From positions 372,001-436,000 of the forward strand of contig JAYKYS010000012.1 in the NCBI GenBank assembly GCA_036924285.1: a DNA stretch of 64,000 bases. Direction: 5' to 3'. Below are positions 23,692 to 34,155 of the stretch, in pieces. The translations under genes were made by a program, and so were the position numbers. Under the pieces are notes generated by a model that worked only from the letters and a program-made list of their open reading frames with translations, made no database searches and was not told the origin of the DNA. The stretch is from Asterella californica (lineage: Eukaryota; Streptophyta; Marchantiopsida; Marchantiales; Aytoniaceae). The first letter of the stretch is position 1; every line of letters starts with the position of its first letter.

Positions 23692-25139
23692 TGTCACGTT
23701 ACTTGGCGACTACATGCTTGACTTCTACTCCAACGTTTGAGTTTAGTAGTTCTAGAAGTTAGCTCATATTACTTCTAGTCTTTTATACATATGTTTGACA
23801 CCTTTGCATACGGTGTTGACACTATTGTGTTATATATTTTGAGTCTTAGTAGGTTGATAGTATGTTATCTATCTTGTTCAAGCACTCATGCGCTTGTGCA
23901 AATGATATCATGCTTATCTATGTTGTGAAAGTACATAACTTAGGGTTTCCATGCTGATAGAGGTTTAAGCTCATGGGCTGTACTTACTTGTCGCCCATGC
24001 ACACTTTCTAGCCGGTTTAAGTTATCTTTCAGTGTTGCGTGTCATTTTAGGTAGTTTAAGATTTACGTTGGCATTTTAGGGGGGCTAACGTGGTAGCCTA
24101 TGAGTGAAGTTAAGTTACCACATGGATTAGGGTACTAAAGGACAACCAAGTGGAGTTATGAACTCCCATTGGTCTATTTTTGTCTTTAGTTTAACTCTAA
24201 ATTTAGAAACAGAGGTCTAAAGGATAGTTTGAGCATTTGGTGGGGGGACTCCAAAATCTGAGAGCTCAGGGAGATAGAGCTCGTCGAGCCAAGCACTGTC
24301 AGTGAAATTCTTGATCGATTTGAGGCAATAAGAACGGAGTTATGACCAATTGAAGTTCGTATTGTGTCAGAATTGAACCACTTTTGTTGATTTTGGGATT
24401 TTCAGTGTCACTTGCAGCAGAATTGAAGAAATCGCTTCAAAACTTCGTGGTTACGTTCTCTGCCAGCAGGGCTATGATTTCCCAAAAAGTTTCATATCGA
24501 TTGAGTGACTGAGTAATTCAGGGCGGCCCCTGAAGCAAAAGGGGTCTGAAAAGCTCTTAATCTAGAACAACGACTTCAGAGAAGGAGATCTGGAGTTCTG
24601 TGTACAATTAGGAGTCCCAACTTCACAGGGATCTTCAGCATCATGTAGACTTCAAATCCTGTAGGAATATTTGAAAGTGATCGAGCCAATCTTCTGTTAC
24701 AGGTCGAAATAGCCATCTGGATACCAGAAATTGCTGTAATTTTCTTACTCAGAATTTTTTTGTCCACATCTCGGTGCTGGAATTTGATCTCAGGCTGAAA
24801 CTTCGTGTGTGTGCTCAGTAGGACCTTATTTACATGTAGGGGAAGTTTAGAAGTCTAAACCTTCATAGTTTTCCTCTCCTTGAGTGTTGAAGTTCACCGT
24901 CTGATCCTATTACTGCTAGTTAGAGCTGAATTTCACTTTTTGAGCATATTACAGGATCTTACACACTTGTGTGAGTGTTTATAGCCCCTATTGTAACCTG
25001 AAAGCCAACCTCTTGAGTAAACATCCACAGCCAGAAGCTCGGCGCTTTCCTGGATAGACGGATCACACTTCGACATACTCTCTTTTTGGTGAACTCGACG
25101 TGAAACACCTAGGGTGGGAGTTTTCTTGAGAGTGTTACA
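23692..25139 (+). repeat. LTR1, 5' LTR of the plus-strand Ty3/gypsy element
   Basis: It begins TGTCACGTTACTTGG immediately beside minus-strand protease sequence and ends GTGTTACA. It is followed directly by GGATCAGATATC (25140-25151), which resembles a degenerate initiator-Met tRNA primer-binding site, and then the gag ATG at 25152. The inverse complement of most of it lies at 12339-13613. The start is inferred from the sharp boundary with interrupted pol; the end from the TG..CA rule and the tRNA-like word. Confidence 0.75.
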
Positions 25140-25151
25140 GGATCAGATATC

Positions 25152-26333
25152 ATGACCAACCAAGGATCATCAAGTGGAGGTGTTGCTGCTGCTCAACAAC
25201 CTGTTCAGTTTGATGCTGCTACGATGAAGATGTTCCAAGCTTTTTTCATGTTAATGCAGCAGCAGCAGAGCACAGAGAGGAAGGAGGTATTAGCAACCAA
25301 GGCGTTGCAATCTGTGGTGCATCAGATGGACCAGTTCAAGGGGACAGATATTTCCAAGTACGTGCGATACTATGCTAGGGAGATGGAGGTGAACAAGGTA
25401 CTTGAGAAGGAGATGGTGGAGAACTTTGAACTTGCTGTTGTGTCTGAGATTCGTGAGCGTGTGAAGGAGCTCAAGCAGCAACAAGGACAGAGTTGGGAGA
25501 GCTTTATGCGCGCTTTGAAGGAGGAGTACTACACTGAAGATTCAGAGAGGGTGACCAAGAGAACGTTCTTGGAGTGGGTGGTTAAGCCCAACAAAGGTTT
25601 GTCTGTAAATGAGTTGTTAAGAGAATTTGATCGTCAGTATGCTCAGCTTTCTAGGACAGAAAAGCTTACATTAGAGGTGGAGAAGTAGGAGCTTTTCCTA
25701 CAAGCAGCGGACGTGACTATTCAGGAGAAGCTTGAGCTGTTGTTGGAAGACAAGAGTGAGGAGAGAGGATTGAAGACTAATTGGAAGGAGGTTGAAGAGA
25801 CTGTCTCTTTGCTGACCAAGAGACAGAGAAGAAGAGACAAGGTGGTGGTAAGTGAAGCAGCACCTCTGATAATTCATGTGAAGCAATTGCCTACTAAGCC
25901 CGCTTTGGTAATTGCTAGAGAGGAAGACTCACCGCTTGATGAGTTGATTAAGGGTATGAAGGAGCTTAAGCTTAAACTCACTAGGTTAGAAGAGAAGGAG
26001 CAGAATGTACAGCCTACTATGCAGAGACCTCAGATGAGAGAAGGCTTTGTTCATCGTTGTATATGGTGTGATAGCCTAGACCATGTAAGAAGAGATTGTG
26101 GGGAGTTTTCTGATGCATTGAGGAAGGATCTGATCTTCTTCAAAGATGGTAAGATCCATCTGAGAGAGACTGGGATGATGTTGGGAACCAACTTTGGCAA
26201 GGGTGGTATGAAGAGACTTGTGAATGAGATATCAGCATCACATGCTGTTTCTCTTGTGAATGCTGCTACGTGTGGAGTGAAAGTGGAAATGGAGAGAGAG
26301 AGAAAAGGACTACTGGGTTGTGGTCTGATGTAG
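25152..26333 (+). pseudogene. Ty3/gypsy gag with zinc knuckle (LTR1 family)
   Basis: 25152-25688 encodes the N-terminal gag region (FDAATMKMFQAFFMLMQQQQ, QMDQFKGTDISKYVRYYARE, SWESFMRALKEEYYTEDSER). A TAG at 25686-25688 interrupts the frame; the neighbouring frame 25713-26333 continues with EKLELLLEDKSEERG, KGMKELKLKLTRLEEK and a CCHC zinc knuckle CIWCDSLDHVRRDC. Gag packages the element RNA and the knuckle binds nucleic acid. A third frame (26270-26707) carries the linker toward protease. At least two shifts or stops prevent a single polyprotein unless unusual recoding occurs. Confidence 0.85.
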
Positions 26334-26598
26334 TGCGATCCGTAGCTAGAACAGAGTTAGACAATGATGTGCTACGGAGGGTTGGCAACTCAATTCGAGA
26401 AACTACAAGATGGAATGACCCTATGGACACTATGTTAGTGCATGTTTATGTTGCAAGAAGTCATCATGAAGCTGTACTAGAAGAAAAACGCACAGAGAGG
26501 ATGCAGGTGAGGCTTCTACAATCAAACGACTTGCTACAAGGAGTAAAAGGGCTAGACCAGAGACAAGACAAGAGACAACACCTACTCGGGAGGAGACT

Positions 26599-27525
26599 AT
26601 GGAGGATCTACCACCTACAACACCAAAGGAGAAGGAGAGAAGCAAGGAGAAGGGTAAGATGCCTGCATACAAACTTCAGTCTGACATTGAGATTGCTACA
26701 GACCTGAAGCAGGTGTTAGAGAATCGTATCTTGAATGGGAAGGTTGAGTTTACTTTGGGTGAGATTCTTGGGATTGCAAAGCGTGAGTTCTATGAGGTTA
26801 TCATAGATATCATCAAGAGGAAACGTCAGATTTTGGACGAAACAACTACGCTTAATGCTCTAGGGACCAAATTGTCAGAAGATGAGGAAGATGAGATTGC
26901 TGGTTACTGCTCTCAAGTATCAGAGGGGAGTTTGTATCTGCACGTGAGGTTTGAAGATGAGGTGGAAGCATCGCAGAAAAGCCATTACTCTCACAACCAT
27001 TGGGCAAGAGCAACCCCAGAGACCTTGGTGAAGTTGGGAGATCTGGAGGAACCTGTGGTGGCATTGATTGATCACGGTTCAGAGATTAATCTGATGTCTA
27101 AGGAGTTGTACAAGCGTGAGAGGTGGCCCATAGACACCGATCATGGATGGCTTATCCGTGTTGCCAACAACCAGAGGGGAGAACTCTATGGCGCTTGTCC
27201 CAACATCAAGATAACTGTGGGTGACATCAGTGATGTTCAGAATTTCTTTGTACAAAACATGTCAACCTATCTTATCATTCTAGGGCAACCTTACATTACT
27301 GCGGTTAGAATGGAGACACGAGTTATGGATGATGGTTCAGCCTATGCTAGGATACGTAGTAGAGATGGCAGAAGAGCTGTTCAGTTTTTGACCGTTGCTG
27401 CAGAACATGAGAGAAATCGCGATAGCTTGAGAGACCGTCCACTACCCGAGATTACTCAGGAGTTTAGAGAGTCTAGGGGTTTTGGCAGAGTACCATTGAA
27501 GAGCGAGACTTCAACGATACAGTAG
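26599..27525 (+). pseudogene. Ty3/gypsy protease region (LTR1 family)
   Basis: The 308-codon frame has a Lys/Glu-rich linker, a helical region (FTLGEILGIAKREFYEVI) and a retropepsin-like domain. The active-site loop is VALIDHGSEINLMSKELY, with His at the place of the common Ser/Thr after Asp. The later ILGQPYITAVRMETRV and NGSAYARIR-type blocks are the substrate-flap side of the fold. The protease would process gag and pol. The frame is open but is out of phase with gag upstream and RT downstream. The DHGSEIN form and ILGQPY motif are features I associate with fungal Ty3/gypsy elements. Confidence 0.85.
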
Positions 27526-27734
27526 AGAAAGGATTCTCGTCTAATCTAGTAGAGCATGAAGCTTTATCCACTAGCTTCTTAGGATTGATGTCATGTGGAT
27601 CAGTGTGTTATAGGAAGGTTGAGAATCTGAAGAGGTTTGAGAGACAACATGTGAAGTATGTACAGCAGTCTTTGTGAGAGAGTGGAGAGTTAGTAGGAGA
27701 TGAATACATATCTGGAGTGTTTGAAGAGTAGTAT

Positions 27735-28711
27735 TTGGTAGATACTATAGGGGAGTTGAAATCTATAGTAGAAAGTTGTATAGATGATGTAGATAGAGTG
27801 GTGAGAGTGAGCTCCAAGGAGCTTTATGATGTAATTGATAAGTTTATAGATCGACAAGAGGTGTATGTGGAGACCAAGTACAAGTCTGTGGCAAAGAAAG
27901 TCAAACCAGTGGTTTTGTCTTTGCCACTCGATTACAATCAGAAGATGGAGCAAGTTGCACGAGAACCGACACTCAGAGGACCGAGAAGAATTGGGCACCA
28001 GTTCACAGAAACAACACTGAAGGAGTTGAGGATTGGAGGTGATGGATTTTTTATTGAGCAAGAGAAGAAGAGCTTGAGGGAGATGCTATCTAGGCATGGT
28101 AAGGCGTTTGCGTTTGAGTCACATGAAGTAGGATGTGTAGATCCAAGTGTAGTTGCACCTATCGTAATCTTTACTATACCGCATGTGTCTTGGAATCTAC
28201 GTCCTATCTCTGTACCTAGATCTCATCTACCAAAGCTGATAGACTTGCTCAATGAGAGGATTAGGATGGGTATCTTGGAACCATCTCTAGCTCCCTACTC
28301 TAGCAGATGGTTTAATGTTCCGAAGAAGAGTGGAGCTTTGAGATTCATTCAAGATATGCAGCCAGTTAACAAGGTGACTATTAGGAATATGGGTATAGGA
28401 CCTATTGTAGACGAGTTTGCAGAGGCTTTTGCTGATCGTGCTATCTATTCAATGAGAGACTTATATTCAGGTTATGATCAGTTTCAGTTATCCTCTGAGA
28501 GTAGAGACTTGACTACAATGAGGACACCTTTGGGATTACTAAGGATGTGCACCTTGCCACAAGGTGCTACCAATTCTGTAGCCCATATGATGAATGGCAT
28601 GAATAAAGTTTTGAGGGATTTCATTCCTGAAAAAACTATGCCATTCCTTGATGATGTGCCGATCAAAGGGTGTGCTGAGGAGGAGAAGAATGAGGTAAAG
28701 GATCAAAGGGG
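27735..28711 (+). pseudogene. Ty3/gypsy reverse transcriptase, truncated
   Basis: The frame carries VYVETKYKSVAKKVKPVV, RIGHQFTETTLKELRIGG, EVGCVDPSVVAPIVIF, LAPYSSRWFNVPKKSG, LRFIQDMQPVN, YSMRDLYSGYDQFQL (first catalytic Asp), LGLLRMCTLPQGATNSV and FLDDVPIKGC (YxDD equivalent). RT copies element RNA into DNA. Similarity stops after DQRGC at about 28711. The remaining thumb, RNase H and integrase are absent, and the frame runs on into unrelated sequence to 28952. This is the best-preserved RT of the family here. Confidence 0.9.
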
Positions 28712-29749
28712 GTGCCTAAGTTTGTTTAGGGTAACTTGTCACCATCACGAAAGCTTAAACCTTCACAAGAATGGTTGTATGTGGTCCAAAGTCTCCATGC
28801 ACTTGAAACTATCGGTGCTCATGATTAGCTCTGTACTCCTAAAAGATTTACAAAAATTGCAAGATATGAAACTTCTTTTCCTTCAAGGGAATAATTCTTT
28901 TTGGTCGTATATTTCAAATGAATTCCCTATCCAATCTTCAAACGATGAGTGAATCGATCAGTTTTTGTAAAGGTAATCCTTTTGTTGTGAAGTGACAGAA
29001 AAACTTCTGGATTATACATTGATGTGTTACAGCGAGTTAACATATTCAAAACTAAGCGTTACGTAACGCCATGATAGTCTCCTTCTATACCACAGTCCTG
29101 CAATCCAAAACATGAAACGAACTTCAAGATGTACTAACATTTGGACTGAAGAAATTGGACCCCACAAAACCAAGTAAGCTTAGACAAATATCAAGCACAG
29201 AATTCTAAATCTCAGGTCATCTTGGATTCGCATGACATTTTGTTGAATCAAACAGGTCCACTAATCCTCACAAACGATAAAATGAAAACACAATATGGTT
29301 GATGGATCTGAGTGTTAAGAATCACTCACATGATGTATTTTGAGTCAATGCACTGTCTTTGCACAATGCACTTTTCCAGATTTCCATGTTATGCAACTCT
29401 CCAAGAGTCATTCCCCTTGCATTCTACTGAATTTGCCAATCACATATCACTGGTTCACTATTAACTGCTTATATTAGATTAAACGATTATATTTATAACT
29501 TACTTGCGGTATATCACAAGGTTTATAGAGATTCCGGTATCGACTCCTGTAGTAGAAAACTTCTCGGATAATCCCATGGAGGTAGGGTTATTTTCAGAGA
29601 CACCGTCGTTGATAAAGATGCAGCAGTCATGGACTATGAGATGTGAGTACCAAAGTCTCTCTGATAAATCCAAGTAGGAGACAACAGAGAGCGACTCAAT
29701 TCCTTACACAATCACAAAATTTCACTGTCAAATTCTTGGTTCTCGGTCC
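28712..29749. other. Unassigned sequence with a possible leucine-rich fragment
   Basis: 28712-28952 continues the RT frame by chance and reads LKLSVLMISSVLLKDLQKLQ and DMKLLFLQGN, which resembles one or two leucine-rich repeats of a plant resistance-type protein. It is too short to assign. The rest to 29749 has no recognised feature. The last four bases, GTCC, are the target-site duplication of the element that follows. Confidence 0.3.
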
Positions 29750-30662
29750 TGTAACGACCTATGTTACACATAGGAAGTTTGTCTATTAGTAAGGTGTTTA
29801 GTTATAACTAAGTGTTGAGAATGTTTATTGGCTGCCAAAGTACTTTAAGGATGTATCAAGTTAGTCATGACTAGCTAAAAGTTAGTTATGGTTAAACTTA
29901 GCTGTACTTTTGGCAGAATTCAGATATTTGCTAAAGAGTGAGCACTACTATCTTGTCATCTTGTCTAAAAGATAGAAAGGAGGTGGAAAGTATCCCTTAT
30001 CTCCTTTTTGACTTGATATTAGTGGTTGGATTAAAGTTGTGGACTTTGTGGGCATTAAAAACAAGAAGAGATTCCACATGTTTCCTTTTTAGTGGGTCCT
30101 AGTGTAAAGGGGGGGTGGAAATTCGAGATTCCTTGAGAATATTCCAGAATCCTTCTAGAAGTTGTTGACTTTGAAGGAATAAGCCCATGTGAAAAGGTAA
30201 AAAGCCCATGTGATCAATGCTTTTACCTTAAGTAATATCTTAGTAAAACCCGGTAAAAGTAGTTACGGCTGAGTTACCGGGGGTACCAAAGTAAAAACCT
30301 AGAATGTATAAATAGAGGAGTAGAGAAGAGCTCCTCATCCTTGTTTTCACATTGTCGTAATGACAACTTGAGTAATATAGAGAGTGTGGGATATTTTTAG
30401 CAGGTGAGAACTTGAGAGACGTCGTTAGAATGGAGGATTTTAGTTGATGTGTTTAAGGAGATTTTTAGTTGATAAGTTTGTGGGTGTATGAATGAGTGAA
30501 CTCAGCATTTTCCCTTCAAGTTCATGGTGTGCTTCCATCAAAGCCATCAGAGGTGACCCCTGAATGAGAGACAGGCCCGACATGTTGCAGATTCGTGGAT
30601 GACGATCGTGGATGTTGAGAGATCAGGGGGTAGTTGATCGATAGGACCGCGAAGGGTTTACA
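29750..30662 (+). repeat. 5' LTR
   Basis: TGTAACGACC...GGGTTTACA with TGTAA/TTACA inverted termini. It contains a TATA box and ends next to the primer-binding site. The match to 37597-38508 is near-perfect over the whole length. Confidence 0.95.
30307..30314 (+). promoter_or_regulatory. TATA box in 5' LTR (TATAAATA)
   Basis: TATAAATA lies about two thirds into the LTR, preceded by GAATG and followed by GAGGAG. The equivalent in the 3' LTR is at 38155-38162 and is identical; the degenerate LTR at 39.6 kb has ATATAAATAG at the same place. This is the likely core promoter for element RNA. Confidence 0.7.
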
Positions 30663-30666
30663 TTTT

Positions 30667-30685
30667 TGGTTCCGTTGCCGGGACC
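30667..30685 (+). promoter_or_regulatory. Primer-binding site, tRNA-Asp-like
   Basis: TGGTTCCGTTGCCGGGACC starts four T residues after the LTR. Its complement would end in CCA, as a tRNA 3' end does. It closely resembles the TGGCGCCGTTGCCGGGGA site used by several plant Ty3/gypsy lineages with tRNA-Asp, with a few differences. Exact tRNA identity is not certain. Confidence 0.75.
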
Positions 30686-30959
30686 TCACTTGAAGGGATC
30701 GTTGAACGATGTTTAGAGTTCAGTTCTATATTCGACAAAAGGAGATTATGAGAGAGCACATGGAGAGAACGTTGGGAGGAGAGAGAGCTAACGCGATGTT
30801 AGCAACGTTAGATCCTTTCGTGTATCCCGTAGTGATATATGACGCGTTCGAAGTCATTCTTTACATCTTGTTCACTTAGAAAGGGTTTGAGGAGAGTTGA
30901 AAGAGGGTGCAACAAGAGTTGTAGAGAAAGGAGGAGAGAAAAGTTATTAGAGGAGATAA

Positions 30960-31480
30960 ATTTGTGAGTTTAGAAATTCTGCTCTCTGGAAAATTTATAC
31001 AGTCGCTGATAACTTTTCTGTGAATTTTATTTTCTTGTGAAACTTTCCAGTGTTTTAGATTGGCTGATAACCTATCTAAGACAAAAGAAATCATAGGAAA
31101 AGGTGGTCTAGAGAGGGAGCAATGAATTGTCAAAGTTGAGGGGGTCTATTCGTGAGAGTTGAGGAATTCTGTTATCTGGAAAAACATTTACAGTCATTGT
31201 CAGATTTTCTGTGAATTTTATTTTCCTGAGAAACTTTCTAGTGTTTTAGAGTGGCTGATAAGCTATCCAGGACAAAAGAAATCATGAGAAGATGAGGTCT
31301 GAAGAGGGAGAAAGAATTTTTCAAAGTGGAGGGGGTTGACAACCATGAGGGAAGTGAAAATATACAAATTTCAGTTCTCTGAAATTTTGTACAGTCATCA
31401 CCATCTCTTTTGATTAGTGAAGTTTCTGTTGAAACTTCATGATTTAGTAGCTTGGAAGTTGAGCTACTGGAGACCACAAA
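30960..31480 (+). repeat. Tandem repeats in the untranslated leader, period about 190 bp
   Basis: The words ATTCTG(C/T)T(C/A)TCTGGAAAA, TTTACAGTC.TTG or ATACAGTCGCTGAT, TTTCTGTGAATTTTATTTTC, GAAACTTTC(C/T)AGTGTTTTAGA and ACAAAAGAAATCAT recur starting near 30976 and 31166. A weaker third unit begins near 31365. They lie between the primer-binding site and the first ORF. They may shape RNA packaging or simply be expansion. Confidence 0.85.
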
Positions 31481-31551
31481 AATCTTGGAGAGATCTCTTA
31501 CCAACTAAGAGATATACGTTTCGGCATACAAGGAGGTCTTGAAGATACTTC

Positions 31552-31869
31552 ATGGGGAATCCAGTTCGAATGACGAGGTGGAAGAAGAGACGTTTAGGAG
31601 TTCGAACTGAGACGGAGAAGCCCAAGTTAAGTATAGATGAGTTACGAACTCGCATCTATAGCACTTGGGGTGCCCTCTTTATCCTATACGAAGAAGCTTC
31701 CGCGACCATTGGCACAGATTTGAAGAAAGCCGAGTTTAAAGCATCATTCACTGTGGAGGCCATGAATGCTCCTGGTGAAGTAGAGTTGGATCCTTACAAG
31801 AGTGAGTTCAAGATGTCTGTTGTGATTAGTACAAACGATGGTGAGGAGGATCATATCTTCGATAGTTAA
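31552..31869 (+). CDS. Small ORF of unknown function inside the retrotransposon leader
   Basis: A 105-codon frame starting MGNPVRMTRWKKRR is basic at its N-terminus and acidic at its C-terminus (NDGEEDHIFDS). It contains LRTRIYSTWGALFILYEEAS. I recognise no domain. It lies upstream of the zinc-knuckle ORF in the same orientation. It may be an accessory protein of the element or a captured fragment; chance cannot be excluded. Confidence 0.4.
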   Translation: MGNPVRMTRWKKRRLGVRTETEKPKLSIDELRTRIYSTWGALFILYEEASATIGTDLKKAEFKASFTVEAMNAPGEVELDPYKSEFKMSVVISTNDGEEDHIFDS

Positions 31870-31992
31870 TTTTAGATTAGATTTTATTTCGTGTATAGCA
31901 TGTATAATACACGATTTCCAATATAAAGCTCGGAAGAGTTAAGAAAGTGATGTAGAATTATTTTCCTCTATGATATTTTGTCCACTTAATGG

Positions 31993-32484
31993 TTGAGAAG
32001 GTGCAACATGAGTGGAAATTCAAAAGATTGGAAAGTTAGACTTAGAAACCTTCCTCAAGGTTTAGATGTCATAGTAAGTGTCGGAGAAAGTTCGAGAGAG
32101 ATTATCGTCGAGTTTGAAAACCCTAGTACTAAACGTCAAGTAGAATCTCCGAGGAGAAGAGTAGAAACCGACTTGTGGTGTTATTTCTGTAGAGAGTTGG
32201 GACACAAAGTAGTGAATTGTCCAACTAGAATCAGAATCGAGAGAGCTAAAGGAAAGCGGGAGTTTACTGATTTAAGTCTTCGAGTGAGTCCATCGTCACC
32301 AGGGCCAATTCATCTTCTAGGCGAAGATCCTTGTCCAAGTTGTGGAGTGGGTGATCTATCAAGAGGACACAAGTGCATCGATGTGGCCGCACTACTTACG
32401 TCAGTAGTCGAGAAGTTGGACGAGACTCAAAGAGCTGAGACGGAGAAGTTGTCGACTTCAAAAGAGAACTCAGCTGAGTTGTGA
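31993..32484 (+). CDS. Extra zinc-knuckle ORF upstream of gag
   Basis: The 163-codon frame contains a CCHC zinc knuckle, CYFCRELGHKVVNC, followed by a basic stretch (RIRIERAKGKREF) and a second Cys/His cluster (CPSCGVGDLSRGHKC). Zinc knuckles bind single-stranded nucleic acid and normally lie at the C-terminus of gag. Here one occurs in a separate ORF 5' of gag, while gag has its own Cys cluster at 33.6 kb. The start codon could be at 31993 or at the internal Met near 32008. It may help RNA packaging. The frame is open, unlike pol. Confidence 0.65.
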   Translation: MRRCNMSGNSKDWKVRLRNLPQGLDVIVSVGESSREIIVEFENPSTKRQVESPRRRVETDLWCYFCRELGHKVVNCPTRIRIERAKGKREFTDLSLRVSPSSPGPIHLLGEDPCPSCGVGDLSRGHKCIDVAALLTSVVEKLDETQRAETEKLSTSKENSAEL

Positions 32485-32697
32485 TGGAGATCGTCATTCG
32501 GATGGTGGAGAAGGCGGTGATGCAACTCAGGCTCATGATTACCTTGGGAGAAGAGATGGCACAAGAGGTGTTGTTACAACCATTTCCTTTCATTTTACCT
32601 ATGGTAGATTATTCGCGAATGGAATTGGTGATGTTCGTACTCTTTTAGCGAGTAGTTATTGCACAAAAATTAGAAGGGTAGAAAGAATAGTTACAAG

Positions 32698-34155
32698 ATG
32701 GGGAAGTTACCAGTGTTTCATGGGAAGGACAATGAAGATGTAGAACCATTTGTACGAGACTTCAAAAGGGGTTGCATCGGAAACAACGTGAGAAGGAAAG
32801 AAGAATGGGTGTTGTTACTGCTAGAGTTTTTAGAAGATTTTGCTCTTACGTGGTATGACGACCGAGTGAAGAGCAATACACCTGGTGCAGTTGAGGACAC
32901 ATGGGAGACATTGAGTAATGCACTCATCGAAGAATTTCTTCCAGAAGAGAGTTATGAAAAGCTCATGGTGGAGCTTACTCATTTGAAGCAACGGGACGAC
33001 GAGAAAGTTCGGCAATATGCCGAAAGGGTGGATAAGTTGGAGCAACGGTTTCGGACGGTCCTACGGAAGAGTGGAGACAATGTGGAGCTAACAATGGCGG
33101 GGATTGGAGCAGTGTTGACCAAGAACTTGGTGGGAGGGTTGAGGCCTTCGATTCGAACCCAAGTGAGGTACGAGAAGCCAGCAACCAAAGCGGAGGCCAT
33201 CAAGATTGCGACAAACATGGAAGAGAGTTTGGATGAAGGAGATATCATCCAACCTCATCATGCTGCTCTAGTGTCGACTCCGACTCCTGGTGTAACCACA
33301 ACGATCGCACCTGCACCATCACAATTGGTGATTGCTTCAACGTTAGCTCCTATTCCAACGGTGGTGCCAAGACCGTTTGTCCCAACAACGATGTCTACTG
33401 CCACCTCTGATTTTCATGCCGAGCTGAAGAGCATCACCGACACTCTTGCGGATCTCAAGATAAACGTGGTGCAGTTACGAGAATGGAGGAACAAAGGTGG
33501 AGGAGGAGGTCAAAGAGGTTACGACAACATTATCAACCGAGACAATCAAGGTAACTTGGGAGGCAACCAAGGTAACTTTGGAGGAATCACTTGTTGGACG
33601 TGTGGAGGTTCTCATTTCCAGCGAAATTGTCCTAACAACGGAGCAAGAGGTGCCGAAGCTATCAGAATGAATGTGGGTGGAGGAAATCCATCACAAGGAC
33701 GAGACAAGGGGGTGGCTACTATCGATGTCGTACGAGATCCCATCTACGAGAAAGGAGAGAGTTCAAACTCTTCTCATGCACCGGTGGAGCTTTTAGCTCA
33801 AGAAAGGAAAAGAACTTGATTTTCTGATGAACCGGTTTTCATGGAGGAGTCAGCAAGTAGAAGTACTCGTTCGAGTAATGTTTCGAGTACACCAAGAGAG
33901 CCAAGAAGGAAGCTAGGGATGGCGGATTTCACCATTTCATCTTCCCAAGCGGGATATGATGTGGTTGAAGATGTGGGTGCTCAGAAAGCCAACATCACTG
34001 TTGGACAACTGATCGCACTTAATCCCAGCTTACGAAGAGAACTCAGAGGAGGACTGAGTTCTAAGAGAAGCAAGAAGAAGAAACCCAAGAGCAAGACATC
34101 AAAGTCTGTGGGGAGTTGGTGTGGTGGATGTGCATGCTTCAGAGGTATGCACTAG
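32698..34155 (+). pseudogene. gag of the 8.76-kb retrotransposon, with one in-frame stop
   Basis: 32698-33819 encodes a typical retrotransposon gag (FHGKDNEDVEPFVRDFKRGC, LEDFALTWYDDRVKS, DTWETLSNALIEEFLPEES, LTHLKQRDDEKVRQYAERVD, FRTVLRKSG). A Pro/Thr-rich linker follows, then a Gly/Asn-rich stretch around a Cys knuckle, CWTCGGSHFQRNC. The CX2C to His spacing is one short of the canonical CCHC. A single TGA at 33817-33819 interrupts the frame, which then stays open to 34155 with a Lys-rich tail (KRSKKKKPKSKTSKS). The protease lies in the next frame and overlaps the gag end. Confidence 0.85.

Noticed and set aside
25152..28711. Fungal contamination of the assembly
   Set aside because: The same window contains plant-type polyketide synthase and O-methyltransferase remnants, and the element is nested in repeats continuous with them. 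Horizontal transfer or an undersampled plant lineage is more likely.
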